The position numbers were made by a program, and so were the translations under genes. A stretch of 36,532 nt of DNA, taken from NCBI GenBank assembly GCA_945864145.1, contig CAMBAN010000017.1, forward strand, positions 1-36,532. Direction: 5' to 3'. This document shows, piece by piece, positions 7,425 to 15,699 of this stretch (positions within the stretch are counted from its first letter, which is position 1; the number at the start of each line of letters is the position of its first letter). The DNA comes from an uncultured Lachnospiraceae bacterium. Lineage in GTDB: Bacteria > Bacillota > Clostridia > Lachnospirales > Lachnospiraceae. The notes under the pieces were generated by a model. That model was not told the DNA's origin. It saw nothing but the letters and a program-made list of their open reading frames with translations, and did not search any database.

Positions 7425-9038
7425 CTATTTTGCATTTGCCGGTTCGATATTAATTGCTTTTCCTTTGATTTTTACATTCTTCATAGCTTTCATAACAGCC
7501 ATGGCATTTTCTTTTGGAACCTCTACAAAGGTATATTTATCATATAAATCAATAGCTCCGACTAACTTACCGGGGATATTGGCTTCTCCTGCAATCGCGC
7601 CTAAAATATCCTTTGCCCTTACTTTTTGTGCCTTTCCAATATTAATGAAAAGTCTTGCCATGCCTTCCTCTTCTGCCCCTGTATTATCAAAGTCAAATCC
7701 GCCATCAGAACTGTTTTTCTCCTCTTCAGGCTGTTCATTTTGTCCTAAATGCAGCTTTAAAAAAGCAGCAGCAATATCCATTGCTGTATAATCAGCATCA
7801 TTAATCTGTTTTTCAATCAGATTAATCATGGAAGTTAAATCTTCTTCTTCAATAATGGTTGCCACTTTATCCATGACCTTTTCCATTTTCATCTGATTTA
7901 CATCATTTAAAGTAGGAATAGGCATAACAGGAATCTTAGTTTTGCAATAGCGCATAATATCCTTCAGCTTGTATACTTCCTTGCCTTTCACAAAGGTAAA
8001 GGAACGACCGGTTCTGCCGGCACGACCGGTTCTGCCAATACGATGTACATAATATTCTTCATCCTGAGGAATATCATAATTAAACACTGCTTCTACATCA
8101 TCTACATCAATACCTCGTGCAGCAACATCTGTTGCAATCAGGATATCTGTTTTTCCATTTCTAAAGCTCTTCATAACACGGTCTCTTTGTGCCTGGCTCA
8201 TATCTCCATGTAAGCCTTCTGCAAAATAGCCTCTGCCTTTTAAAACCTCTGCTAAATCATCTACCATTCTTTTGGTATTGCAAAAAACAAGGGAAAGCTT
8301 TGGCTCATAAAAATCCAATAACCTGGTTAAAACCTCTACCTTATCCTTACGCTTTACATCAAGATAATACTGTTCGATTTTCGGTACCGTCAGTTCCTTT
8401 TTTACTACCTTAATCATCTTGGCATCCGGCTTCTGATAGTTTTTCGTAATATCAAGAATTGGCTTTGGCATAGTCGCTGAGAAGAGAATTGTCTGTAAAT
8501 CTTCATTGTGAATATACTGAAGCACCGTCTCAATATCTTCACGAAATCCCATATTCAACATTTCATCTGCTTCATCCAGAACAATGGTATTCACATGGTC
8601 GCAGCGAATTGTTTTTCTTCTTAAATGATCCATGACACGACCCGGTGTACCAATAATAATCTGTGTACCCTTTAATGCGCGAATCTGTTTGCTGATATCC
8701 TGTCCACCGTAAATAGGAAGAACCTTTATTCCATGCATAAACTTTGCAAGATTTCTGATTTCCTCTGCTGCCTGTACTGCAAGCTCCCTTGTCGGACATA
8801 AAATCAACGCCTGCGGGTGCTTAATGTCTTTATTACGATTGACCTTTTCCAGCACCGGAATACCAAAGGCTGCTGTTTTTCCGGTTCCAGTCTGGGCCTG
8901 ACCAATCACATCATAACCTTCCATTGCTACCGGAATGGCCTGTGCCTGAATAGGAGATGCCTCTTCAAAACCCATTTCCTTAATACCTCTAAGCACCTCA
9001 CTGCACAAATTTAACTCATCAAATTTTACTACTTGCAT
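7425..9038 (-). CDS. DEAD-box ATP-dependent RNA helicase (DeaD/CshA type) with C-terminal DbpA-like RNA-binding domain
   Basis: An RNA helicase that unwinds structured RNA in ribosome assembly, cold adaptation or mRNA decay. Motifs in order: the Q-motif region (FDELNLCSEVLRGIKEMGF...PIQ), AQTGTGKT, PTRELAVQ, TPGRVMDHL, DEADEML, SAT, LVFCNT, ATDVAARGID and HRIGRTGRAGRTG. After the second RecA-like domain comes an acidic linker, then a domain like that of DbpA/DeaD (ARLFINIGKAQKVRAKDILG) at the C-terminus. An upstream in-frame ATG at 9098 exists, but the strong GAAAGGA site and the family N-terminus (MQVVKFDEL) fix the start at 9038, giving 537 residues. The leader contains a terminator-like hairpin. 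Confidence 0.95.
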   Translation of the reverse strand: MQVVKFDELNLCSEVLRGIKEMGFEEASPIQAQAIPVAMEGYDVIGQAQTGTGKTAAFGIPVLEKVNRNKDIKHPQALILCPTRELAVQAAEEIRNLAKFMHGIKVLPIYGGQDISKQIRALKGTQIIIGTPGRVMDHLRRKTIRCDHVNTIVLDEADEMLNMGFREDIETVLQYIHNEDLQTILFSATMPKPILDITKNYQKPDAKMIKVVKKELTVPKIEQYYLDVKRKDKVEVLTRLLDFYEPKLSLVFCNTKRMVDDLAEVLKGRGYFAEGLHGDMSQAQRDRVMKSFRNGKTDILIATDVAARGIDVDDVEAVFNYDIPQDEEYYVHRIGRTGRAGRTGRSFTFVKGKEVYKLKDIMRYCKTKIPVMPIPTLNDVNQMKMEKVMDKVATIIEEEDLTSMINLIEKQINDADYTAMDIAAAFLKLHLGQNEQPEEEKNSSDGGFDFDNTGAEEEGMARLFINIGKAQKVRAKDILGAIAGEANIPGKLVGAIDLYDKYTFVEVPKENAMAVMKAMKNVKIKGKAINIEPANAK

Positions 9039-9060
9039 ATTTTTCCTTTCATCTATTACA

Positions 9061-9088
9061 TAAAAAACAGTTTGCTCAGCAGCAAACT
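9061..9088 (-). terminator. Terminator-like hairpin in the helicase 5' leader (second of two in tandem)
   Basis: Minus strand: AGTTTGCT-GCTG-AGCAAACT is a perfect 8-bp stem followed by GTTTTTTA. It lies 23 bases before the helicase start codon, and after another terminator at 9125-9157. It could be a back-up terminator for the HAD gene or an attenuator in the helicase leader. Confidence 0.6.
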
Positions 9089-9124
9089 CTTGGTTCAACT
9101 ACATACGAGCAATTTCCTATTACA

Positions 9125-9157
9125 TAAAAAAAACGCATGCATAGTTACAAGCATGCG
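9125..9157 (-). terminator. Terminator of the HAD hydrolase gene
   Basis: Minus strand: CGCATGC, a 10-base loop, GCATGCG, then eight T. It starts 44 bases after the HAD stop codon. Confidence 0.85.
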
Positions 9158-9200
9158 CTCAAAACACTGTTCTCCATTATATTAAATCCGACTCAAAAAG

Positions 9201-9866
9201 TCAACTTTCTTTTAGAAATCTTTCAATGGCATCTATCGTTGCTTTGGTATTATTGTAGCTCGCCGCATAAGTACACCAGCCAAACTGTTCTCTTGGTACA
9301 TGCAGATTTTTTTCTACATCTTCTATGAATAAAATCTGACTGCCCTTTAAACCACAATCTCTTTCTACTATTTGATATACCTCAGGCTGAGGCTTTAAAT
9401 AGCCCATCTCGTAAGAAAGCCACTTATAATCAAAATGGTCCCAGCCAAGCTGTCTGTTTTGTCTTCCTGAATCTAGCACAGACAGATTGGATAAAATTCC
9501 TAACTTACATCTATCCTTCAAACTGATTAAATATCTGACCAGTTCTCTGTCATAAGGCATATCTGATGTTATCTGTGTATAGGTATCAAAAAAATCTGTA
9601 TAGATATGAGGAGAAGTCTCAATTGAAAACACCTCAAACATCTTATCCAGATATGGCTTAATATCCTTCGTCATGCCAATGCGTTCTAACTCTATTCCCT
9701 GTTCTGCTAAAGCACTCTTTAATATTTCCTGATAATTAGATGGAATTGGTTTTGTACTAAACTGATCAATAACACGCTTCAAAACGTAATGAAACACATA
9801 CTGCTCTTCACTATGATTTTCAATAACACCGCCCCAGTCAGTAATCACAATTTTTTCCTGTTTCAT
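9201..9866 (-). CDS. HAD-superfamily hydrolase, subfamily IA (YihX-like phosphatase)
   Basis: A 221-residue soluble protein with the HAD motifs in order: motif I VITDWGGVIE (nucleophile Asp), motif II LGILSNLS (Ser), motif III Lys in LKPQPEVYQI, motif IV LFIEDVEKNL. In motif I the second Asp (the usual general acid/base) is a Gly, as in the YihX branch, whose Escherichia coli member acts on glucose-1-phosphate. The substrate here cannot be read from the sequence. The cap is the helical subfamily I type, inserted after motif I. It is probably transcribed alone: terminators lie on both sides, one of them in its own upstream region. The ATG is preceded by AAGGAGAAT. Confidence 0.88.
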   Translation of the reverse strand: MKQEKIVITDWGGVIENHSEEQYVFHYVLKRVIDQFSTKPIPSNYQEILKSALAEQGIELERIGMTKDIKPYLDKMFEVFSIETSPHIYTDFFDTYTQITSDMPYDRELVRYLISLKDRCKLGILSNLSVLDSGRQNRQLGWDHFDYKWLSYEMGYLKPQPEVYQIVERDCGLKGSQILFIEDVEKNLHVPREQFGWCTYAASYNNTKATIDAIERFLKES

Positions 9867-9971
9867 AAAAAATTCTCCTTATCCTTCCCACATTATGAAA
9901 ACTTGTTTTCATTGTAATCGCATTCTGCTCTTTTTTCAACAGTCATAAAATTCAATCTGTCCATACAAAGT

Positions 9972-10079
9972 AAAAAAGACAGCCATTCGGACTGTCTCTT
10001 TTAGAGAAGGTATTTCTTTCTTATGGGGTATAGCAAAAAACTATATAATATATTGGGGGGGTTACAAGTATGTATTATA
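9972..10079 (-). ncRNA. Candidate small RNA or attenuated leader upstream of the HAD gene
   Basis: A perfect -10 (TATAAT, minus strand, 10074-10079) has a weak -35 (ATGGAT) 17 bp upstream. About 70-95 bases later an intrinsic terminator follows (AGACAG...CTGTCT, one bulge, then TTTTTT; 9972-9998). The predicted transcript of about 95 nt begins near 10067 and contains a C7 run and an A/T-rich hairpin, but no good start codon with a ribosome binding site. It either ends as a free RNA or, on read-through, is the HAD leader. It matches no family I know. Confidence 0.35.
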
Positions 10080-10186
10080 GCAGACTCACATGATTTATCC
10101 ATACCCAGATTAAACAAATATCACAAAATGTTTCTTATATTTTTGTTGCTTTTTCACAAAACTCGTCTAAAATACCTGTTTTATGT

Positions 10187-10240
10187 AAAAAAAAGAAGAA
10201 AACAGGAGCCCAATATCATTCCTGTATTGGACTCCTGTTT
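10187..10240 (-). terminator. Terminator of ftsH
   Basis: Minus strand: AAACAGGAGTCCAATA pairs with TATTGGGCTCCTGTTT (one G-T wobble), followed by TCTTCTTTTTTTT. It starts seven bases after the stop codon and closes the tilS-hpt-ftsH unit. Confidence 0.9.
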
Positions 10241-10246
10241 ATCTAT

Positions 10247-12052
10247 TTACGCAAAAAGTGCTTCGAACTCTTCACGTCCAATCTTTTCCTTTTCCAAGAG
10301 AAGCTTTGCACAAGCATGTAGAACGTCTTCATGCTGCATGATGATGTTCTTTGCCTTTGTATAGCAATCATCAATAATGCTCTTAACCTCTTTATCAATT
10401 TCATTGGCAACTGCCTCTGAATGACTTCTGGTATGTGCCAAATCTCTTCCGATAAATACCTCGTTGTCATTTTCATCATAATTGATAACACCAATATTAG
10501 AAGAGAAACCATATTTGGTAACCATTGCTCTTGCTACCTTAGTTGCCTTTTTGATGTCACTGGAAGCACCTGTTGTAACATCATCAAAAATGATTTCCTC
10601 AGCAATACGACCACCAAGCGATACCATGATATCCTGAAGCATCTTGCCTCTGGTATTGAACATCTCATCTTTTTCCGGTAACGGCATCGTATATCCTGCT
10701 GCTCCAAGACCTGTCGGAATAATCGAAACAGTATAAACAGGTCCTACATCAGGCAATACATGGAATAAAATCGCATGTCCTGCTTCATGGTAGGCTGTAA
10801 TCCTCTTTTCTTCATCAGAAATAATACGGCTCTTCTTTTCAGCACCGATACCTACTTTAATAAATGCTTTTTTAATATCTTCCTGTACAATAAAGCCTCT
10901 ATTATCCTTTGCTGCATGAATAGCGGATTCGTTTAAAAGGTTTTCCAAATCTGCACCTGTAAAGCCTGCTGTTGTCTGCGCAACCTGCTTCAAATCCACA
11001 TCCTCAGATAATGGCTTATTCTTTGCATGTACATTTAAGATTTCCTCTCTGCCACCAACATCCGGTGTTTGTACACTGATTTTTCTGTCGAATCGACCCG
11101 GTCGTAAAATAGCAGGATCTAAAATATCTACACGGTTTGTGGCTGCCATAACGATGATACCCTCGTTTGTACCAAAACCGTCCATTTCTACCAATAACTG
11201 ATTCAATGTCTGCTCACGTTCATCATGACCGCCGCCCATACCGGTTCCTCGGCGTCTTGCCACCGCATCAATCTCATCAATAAAAACGATACAAGGTGCG
11301 TTTTTCTTTGCATCCGCAAATAAATCACGTACACGGGAAGCACCGACACCAACGAACATCTCTACGAAGTCAGAACCTGAAATAGAGAAAAACGGTACCT
11401 TTGCTTCTCCTGCAATTGCCTTTGCCAGTAAGGTTTTACCAGTACCTGGCGCACCCTCTAATAAAACACCCTTCGGGATTCTTGCACCGACCCTTGTATA
11501 TTTTCCCGGGTCTTTTAAGAAATCTACGATTTCTTCCAAATCCTCTTTTTCTTCACGCAGTCCGGCTACATCCTTTAACGTAACCTCACCGCCTGTAGAA
11601 AGTCTTGCGCGGCTCTTTCCAAAGTTCATCATCTTGCCGCCGCCACTATTGCTGGCATTTTGTGCATTCATCATGGCAAACATGAATACACCAAAAATAA
11701 CGATTAACAGAATCGGCAGCATATCTGATAAGAACCAGTTTTCCTGTGGAACATCATCCAATATCGGATCAATGTTGTACTTAGCTACCAACTCTTGAAT
11801 TTCCACTACATCAGATACATTTAGTATCTTTACTTGATTTCCTGTTAAATATACATCCACAGTACCTGTTGGAACCTGTGTGTTTGGATGTATTTCTACA
11901 CTTAAAACTTCCCCTGCCTCTAATTGCGAGATGAATTCACCCTTTGTATAGGAATCCCCTTTCTCCTGAATGGTACTGATCCATACCGTAATCAACAGAA
12001 GAATCGCAATGATGATAAAATAAATGTTGATTCCCTTTGCGTTCTTACCCAA
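10247..12052 (-). CDS. ftsH: ATP-dependent zinc metalloprotease FtsH
   Basis: A 601-residue membrane AAA+ protease that degrades membrane and regulatory proteins. A transmembrane helix at about 8-24, an extracytoplasmic domain to about 105, and a second helix near 108-130 come first. The AAA module has Walker [10 protein letters not shown] (the usual GPPGTGKT with one Pro to Ala), Walker [12 protein letters not shown], and the second region of homology ending in RPGRFDR. The peptidase zinc site is [10 protein letters not shown] with the distal Asp further on. The start is TTG, with a GGAG site seven bases upstream. It follows hpt by 35 bases, the same order as tilS-hpt-ftsH in Bacillus. Confidence 0.97.
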   Translation of the reverse strand: MGKNAKGINIYFIIIAILLLITVWISTIQEKGDSYTKGEFISQLEAGEVLSVEIHPNTQVPTGTVDVYLTGNQVKILNVSDVVEIQELVAKYNIDPILDDVPQENWFLSDMLPILLIVIFGVFMFAMMNAQNASNSGGGKMMNFGKSRARLSTGGEVTLKDVAGLREEKEDLEEIVDFLKDPGKYTRVGARIPKGVLLEGAPGTGKTLLAKAIAGEAKVPFFSISGSDFVEMFVGVGASRVRDLFADAKKNAPCIVFIDEIDAVARRRGTGMGGGHDEREQTLNQLLVEMDGFGTNEGIIVMAATNRVDILDPAILRPGRFDRKISVQTPDVGGREEILNVHAKNKPLSEDVDLKQVAQTTAGFTGADLENLLNESAIHAAKDNRGFIVQEDIKKAFIKVGIGAEKKSRIISDEEKRITAYHEAGHAILFHVLPDVGPVYTVSIIPTGLGAAGYTMPLPEKDEMFNTRGKMLQDIMVSLGGRIAEEIIFDDVTTGASSDIKKATKVARAMVTKYGFSSNIGVINYDENDNEVFIGRDLAHTRSHSEAVANEIDKEVKSIIDDCYTKAKNIIMQHEDVLHACAKLLLEKEKIGREEFEALFA

Positions 12053-12087
12053 TTTTTATCTCCTTCTTTATATACCCTTAATTTATC

Positions 12088-12612
12088 TTAATCGAACTCT
12101 ACCACACCAATATATGGCAGGTTACGATATCTCTGATCATAATCAAGACCATAACCGACTACAAATTCATCCGGAATTTGGAAGCCTGTATAGTCTACCT
12201 TGACATCCATCACACGTCTTTCCGGTTTGTCAAGTAACGTACAAAGTGCCAATGACTTTGGTCCTCTTTGCTGCAATAAATCAAGCAGATAGCTCAAGGT
12301 ACGTCCTGAGTCTACAATATCCTCTACGACAATGACGTCTTTATCCTTAATAGAATCATCTAAATCCTTTACAATTTTTACAATACCACTAGACTTTGTA
12401 TCTCCTCCATAACTTGAAACTGACATAAAATCAAGAGATACTGGCACTGTAATTCTTTTTGCCAGCTCACACAAAAAGAAGCTTCCGCCCTTTAATACAC
12501 AAATCAAATGTACCTGCCTGCCTGCATAATCTTTACTGATACGCTGTCCGATTTCATTGATTTTTGCATCGACTTCCTCTTCGGTCAACATGACTCTTAC
12601 ATGCTCAGCCAT
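12088..12612 (-). CDS. hpt: Hypoxanthine phosphoribosyltransferase
   Basis: A 174-residue type I phosphoribosyltransferase that salvages hypoxanthine (and guanine) to IMP and GMP with PRPP. The PRPP-binding signature is VIVVEDIVDSGRTL; the flexible-loop Ser-Tyr (SVSSYG) and the LKGGSFF loop are also present, and the purine-contacting C-terminal part has VDYTGFQIPDEFVVGYGLDYD. The ATG follows a GGAGGAG site lying inside the end of tilS: the genes overlap by eight bases, so translation is probably coupled. ftsH is next in the same transcript. Confidence 0.97.
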   Translation of the reverse strand: MAEHVRVMLTEEEVDAKINEIGQRISKDYAGRQVHLICVLKGGSFFLCELAKRITVPVSLDFMSVSSYGGDTKSSGIVKIVKDLDDSIKDKDVIVVEDIVDSGRTLSYLLDLLQQRGPKSLALCTLLDKPERRVMDVKVDYTGFQIPDEFVVGYGLDYDQRYRNLPYIGVVEFD

Positions 12613-14029
12613 TTTCGACTCCTCCTCTGTATATCCATTCTATAATATATTTTGTATCCTTACCGACCTTATAGTAGCTGCTGATTCGACTGCCGACAAT
12701 CCACAGCACATGACTCTTTTCTGTCACCAGATACATCCGGTCGCGTAAATCCTTTGGCACTTTTTCATCTACAAAAAAGCTTTTTAGTGATTTATGCTGA
12801 CCCATTTCATTTATCGTAAAATAATCACCTGCTTTTCGATTTCTTACGACAATATTATCTTTTATTTTATCATAATCGAGCCATTTCGTATATGGGTTTG
12901 TAGGAATATTTTTCTCTATTATTTCCTGTTCAGCAGGAAAAATTTTGCAAAATAATTCTTCTCTGTCTGACAGGGTAATACAAATGCTTTCTCCTTTTTC
13001 CATTTTCTCTTTGTCTTCTTTTGAAAACATATAAAAAAATTCTTCTGGTGTTTCCTTTCTTTGATAAAGACAAATCCCATCATATTCTCTTTTGGCTTCC
13101 ACACCATAAGGCAAGTCTAATACTCTGCCACACTGTTTTTCGAAAAGTGCCTGTAAATCTTTTACATGCACAGAGCCTATATCTTTTTTACTTCCACACA
13201 GCTTTTCCAGCACTCGTTGCAGTACATACGGCTGTAACGTTTTTGATACTTTTTCGAAATCATGAATGTGATATTGTTCCTTTATTACTGTGACACAGCT
13301 GTCATAAAATTCATCTGTCAGCTCTGTTATCAATGTATTTGCTTCTTGCAGACGTTCACAGGCTTCTGCAATATGCCTTGTGGCATTTTTACTGATTTCC
13401 TCCTCCACATATGGCAATATATGATGGCGAATTTTGTTTCTTGTATAATTATCTTCAAAATTTGTTTTATCTATACAATAGGCTATCTGCTTTTTCTTTA
13501 AATAATCCTCGATTTCTGACCTGTTTAAACATAAAATCGGTCTGACAACATTATCTCTTACAGGCTTTATCCCCGTTAATCCCTGCAGTCCGCTGCCCCG
13601 AAACAAATGAAACAAAAAGGTCTCGCTGCAATCATTTTGATTATGTGCAATGGCTATTTTCCCATTTTTTCCATCCCCATACGTCGCCAGTACCTGATAA
13701 AAGGCTTCATATCTTACCTTTCTTCCTGCTTCTTCTGTAGACAGATGCTCCCTTTTTGCCAGCTCCTCTACCTCTTTTTCCACTAAAGTATAAGGTAAGT
13801 GATATTTTTTGCACAAACCTTCCACATAAGCCGCATCCTCACCAGCCTCTTGTCTCATCTTATGATTGATATGTACTACATGGATTGTCATAGGGATACG
13901 TTTCTTTATTTCTAACAGCATACAAAGAAGGCAGACGGAATCCGCTCCACCGGATACACCTGCCACTACATAATCGTTTTCTTCAAACATATGATTTTTT
14001 TGCACATATTGCCAAACTTTATTTATCAT
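12605..14029 (-). CDS. tilS: tRNA(Ile)-lysidine synthetase
   Basis: TilS attaches lysine to C34 of tRNA-Ile(CAU) so that it reads AUA and accepts Ile; it is essential. The N-terminal PP-loop ATPase has the signature GVSGGADSVCLL at about 24-35. An HINHKMR segment and the AHNQNDCSETFLFH region follow, then the substrate-binding domain and a C-terminal TilS domain (about 380-474, NRKAGDYF...LKSFFVDEKVPKDLRD). At 474 residues it has the usual length. It begins 13 bases after the spoIIE stop with a GGGAG site and overlaps hpt, so spoIIE, tilS, hpt and ftsH may be read through as one unit. Confidence 0.96.
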   Translation of the reverse strand: MINKVWQYVQKNHMFEENDYVVAGVSGGADSVCLLCMLLEIKKRIPMTIHVVHINHKMRQEAGEDAAYVEGLCKKYHLPYTLVEKEVEELAKREHLSTEEAGRKVRYEAFYQVLATYGDGKNGKIAIAHNQNDCSETFLFHLFRGSGLQGLTGIKPVRDNVVRPILCLNRSEIEDYLKKKQIAYCIDKTNFEDNYTRNKIRHHILPYVEEEISKNATRHIAEACERLQEANTLITELTDEFYDSCVTVIKEQYHIHDFEKVSKTLQPYVLQRVLEKLCGSKKDIGSVHVKDLQALFEKQCGRVLDLPYGVEAKREYDGICLYQRKETPEEFFYMFSKEDKEKMEKGESICITLSDREELFCKIFPAEQEIIEKNIPTNPYTKWLDYDKIKDNIVVRNRKAGDYFTINEMGQHKSLKSFFVDEKVPKDLRDRMYLVTEKSHVLWIVGSRISSYYKVGKDTKYIIEWIYRGGVENG

Positions 14030-14042
14030 TTGCCACTCCCTG

Positions 14043-15230
14043 TCAGGTCCAGACCCCTACTGCCATTACTGTCATATCATCTAAAACCTGTCCACCCTGA
14101 CAATTTTTTGCATATTGCAGTATATATTCACATAATTCCTTGGGATTAGTAGTCGAAAAGCTGCCAATCACATCTCTAATCCTATTATACCCGTTTCTAC
14201 AGTCAAAGCAATCTGTTACACCATCTGACAGCATGACAATCATATCCTGATCCATCAACTGGATGGATTGCGTCATAGGACTTAATCCGGAAAAGCTGCC
14301 AAGAGGCAACGCATCACAGGTAATCTCCTGTACTTTATTTCCTCTTTTACAATAGCTTGAAGCTGCACCTGCTTTCAAAAATTCTGCCTCACCTGTATGT
14401 AAATGTATGGTACACAAATCAAGGGTAGTCAGCTCTGTTATTTCTGTTCTTGCTGCCAGTGCTGCATTCACCATATGGAATGCCTTTTCCTCTGTAAAGC
14501 CTGCCTCCAAAAAGCGTTCCATAAACTCTAATACTGCCTGGCTGTCACAGTATGCTTTCCTGCCACTGCCACAACCATCAGAAATCATGTAAGTCATATT
14601 ACCATCTGTGTATTCGTCAATGGAATAATTGTCTCCCGAAAGTTCTTCTCCATCCTTTGTTCTTCTGGCGATGGCATGCATAATAGAATACCTGGGCTCA
14701 TCCTGGAACAAAAAAGTCCCAAAACCCTTTTTTAAAAAGTGCTCGCTTTCCATACACGGAACCAGCCTTCTGTCAAAAAACACAGATAACAAGTCAGCGA
14801 TATCCTTTGTCGTATACTGTCTTTTCCCCATACCTCTTGCCACGATACGCAGTCTCCGTTGTGCATCCGGTGTATTGATATAAAGCATTTCCTTTACAAG
14901 AATTCCTTGTTTTTTCAGATATTGTATCAACAGCTTTCGTTTATGATTTGTTGGTATGCTGACCTGCAACATAGTATCTGCCACATCACATACTGCACCG
15001 GAGATTTCCTGTAGCTGTTTTGAGAAAATTCGTTTTTCTTCCTCCAGTCTTCTTTTCAACAGATAATCCTTTCTGTTTTCAAAGTGAAACTGTTTTTTTG
15101 CATCCTCTTCATACATGCGTGCAAGTTCGATATAACTGGCTGACAAACAATGCAGCTTTCGTTTACTTTCCTCCTGGAATAGTGGCTCGTCCAAATGCAT
15201 TCTATTTTTTTGTGTTAACATATATGACAT
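14043..15230 (-). CDS. spoIIE: SpoIIE-type PP2C phosphatase lacking the membrane domain
   Basis: The C-terminal half (about residues 180-395) is a PP2C/SpoIIE phosphatase domain: SGDNYSIDEY, YMISDGCGSGRKA (metal-binding Asp and Gly), LTTLDLCTIHL, LKAGAASS, and IVMLSDGVTDCF with its metal-binding Asp. SpoIIE dephosphorylates SpoIIAA and so activates sigma-F in the forespore. The N-terminal ~175 residues are charged and helical (the regulatory coiled-coil region), but the ten-helix membrane domain of Bacillus SpoIIE (about 820 residues) is absent, and only 139 bases separate it from divIC. A longer TTG-started frame from 15296 has no ribosome site; GGGGAGGG eight bases before ATG 15230 decides the start. 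Position between divIC and tilS supports the name. Confidence 0.85.
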   Translation of the reverse strand: MSYMLTQKNRMHLDEPLFQEESKRKLHCLSASYIELARMYEEDAKKQFHFENRKDYLLKRRLEEEKRIFSKQLQEISGAVCDVADTMLQVSIPTNHKRKLLIQYLKKQGILVKEMLYINTPDAQRRLRIVARGMGKRQYTTKDIADLLSVFFDRRLVPCMESEHFLKKGFGTFLFQDEPRYSIMHAIARRTKDGEELSGDNYSIDEYTDGNMTYMISDGCGSGRKAYCDSQAVLEFMERFLEAGFTEEKAFHMVNAALAARTEITELTTLDLCTIHLHTGEAEFLKAGAASSYCKRGNKVQEITCDALPLGSFSGLSPMTQSIQLMDQDMIVMLSDGVTDCFDCRNGYNRIRDVIGSFSTTNPKELCEYILQYAKNCQGGQVLDDMTVMAVGVWT

Positions 15231-15263
15231 AGGTGTCACCCTCCCCATTTTGTTTATTTCAAA

Positions 15264-15297
15264 AGTATAAGAGGACGGGTGATATTTTTTTGTCAAA
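15264..15297 (-). promoter_or_regulatory. Probable Spo0A-dependent promoter of spoIIE
   Basis: Minus strand: a perfect TTGACA (15291-15296) and TATACT (15264-15269) are 21 bp apart. A Spo0A-box-like TGTCAAA (consensus TGTCGAA, one mismatch) lies on the plus strand at 15291-15297, overlapping the -35. A weaker second TGTCAAT (minus strand, 15323-15329) lies upstream. In Bacillus, spoIIE and spoIIG have this wide spacing and 0A boxes at the -35. Confidence 0.6.
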
Positions 15298-15329
15298 ACA
15301 ATGAAAGACCAACTGTTTTTTTATTGACA

Positions 15330-15370
15330 AAAAACTGCATCCAGTTTACAGAAGGTAAATGGGTGCAGTT
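15330..15370 (-). terminator. Terminator of divIC (end of rqcP-yabP-yabQ-divIC)
   Basis: Minus strand: CTGCACCC...ATTTAC pairs with GTAAAC...GGATGCAG (two wobbles, one bulge) and is followed by TTTTTTG. It overlaps the divIC stop codon and runs straight into the spoIIE promoter region. Confidence 0.8.
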
Positions 15371-15699
15371 TAATTTTCATCTTTAAAAATAATTTCGTTT
15401 TCATATACTAAACCAAGCTTATCTTTCGCAACCTCTTCTGCATATTTTTTAGTTTTTGTATAGGTTGCAAGCTCCTTGAGTTCCTCAGTACGCTGCATTT
15501 CCTGATCAATGAGTATTTGCAGCTCCTGCTCACGCATCATATATTTTTCCTGTTTCTGTTTCAGGGTATGGCTATTAACACCAACTACCACAATCATCAT
15601 GAAAATAGAGAGACAGGCGATTGACATGCCAAGCTTTGTTTCATTTTTTCTTCTTCGAAACTTTGGCTTGCTTTTTCTTTTCCTTGCGTGCGTTTGCAT
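15370..15699 (-). CDS. divIC: Septum formation initiator family protein DivIC
   Basis: A 109-residue bitopic division protein. A strongly basic cytoplasmic N-terminus (KRKSKPKFRRRK) is followed by one transmembrane helix at about 24-43, then an extracytoplasmic coiled coil (about 45-80). The hallmark C-terminus is KKYAEEVAKDKLGLVYENEIIF, matching the family's (F/Y)xEExAREKLGLVxPxEIxF pattern. DivIC works with FtsL and DivIB at the septum. The start ATG follows GGGGGAGG and lies 59 bases inside the end of yabQ, an unusually long overlap. Same gene order as in Bacillus. Confidence 0.9.
   Translation of the reverse strand: MQTHARKRKSKPKFRRRKNETKLGMSIACLSIFMMIVVVGVNSHTLKQKQEKYMMREQELQILIDQEMQRTEELKELATYTKTKKYAEEVAKDKLGLVYENEIIFKDEN

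Larger units (their letters stand above)
9867..10246. other. 380-base intergenic region: possible short RNA and two terminators, no protein gene
   Basis: Holds, from right to left, the ftsH terminator (10187-10240), a minus-strand TATAAT at 10074-10079, a C7 run (about 10055-10061) and a small hairpin (ATATAG/CTATA), and a strong terminator at 9972-9998. The remaining ~100 bases up to the HAD gene are AT-rich with no recognisable motif. An open frame on the plus strand over 10023-10364 overlaps ftsH antisense and looks like a shadow. Confidence 0.6.

Noticed and set aside
10023-10364. 113-codon plus-strand open frame
   Set aside because: Half of it is antisense to ftsH and its terminator; no ribosome site and composition unlike a gene.
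10247-12052. Defective FtsH because Walker A reads GAPGTGKT
   Set aside because: The residues needed for nucleotide binding (Gly, Lys, Thr) are intact and all other motifs are normal, so the Pro-to-Ala change is probably neutral.
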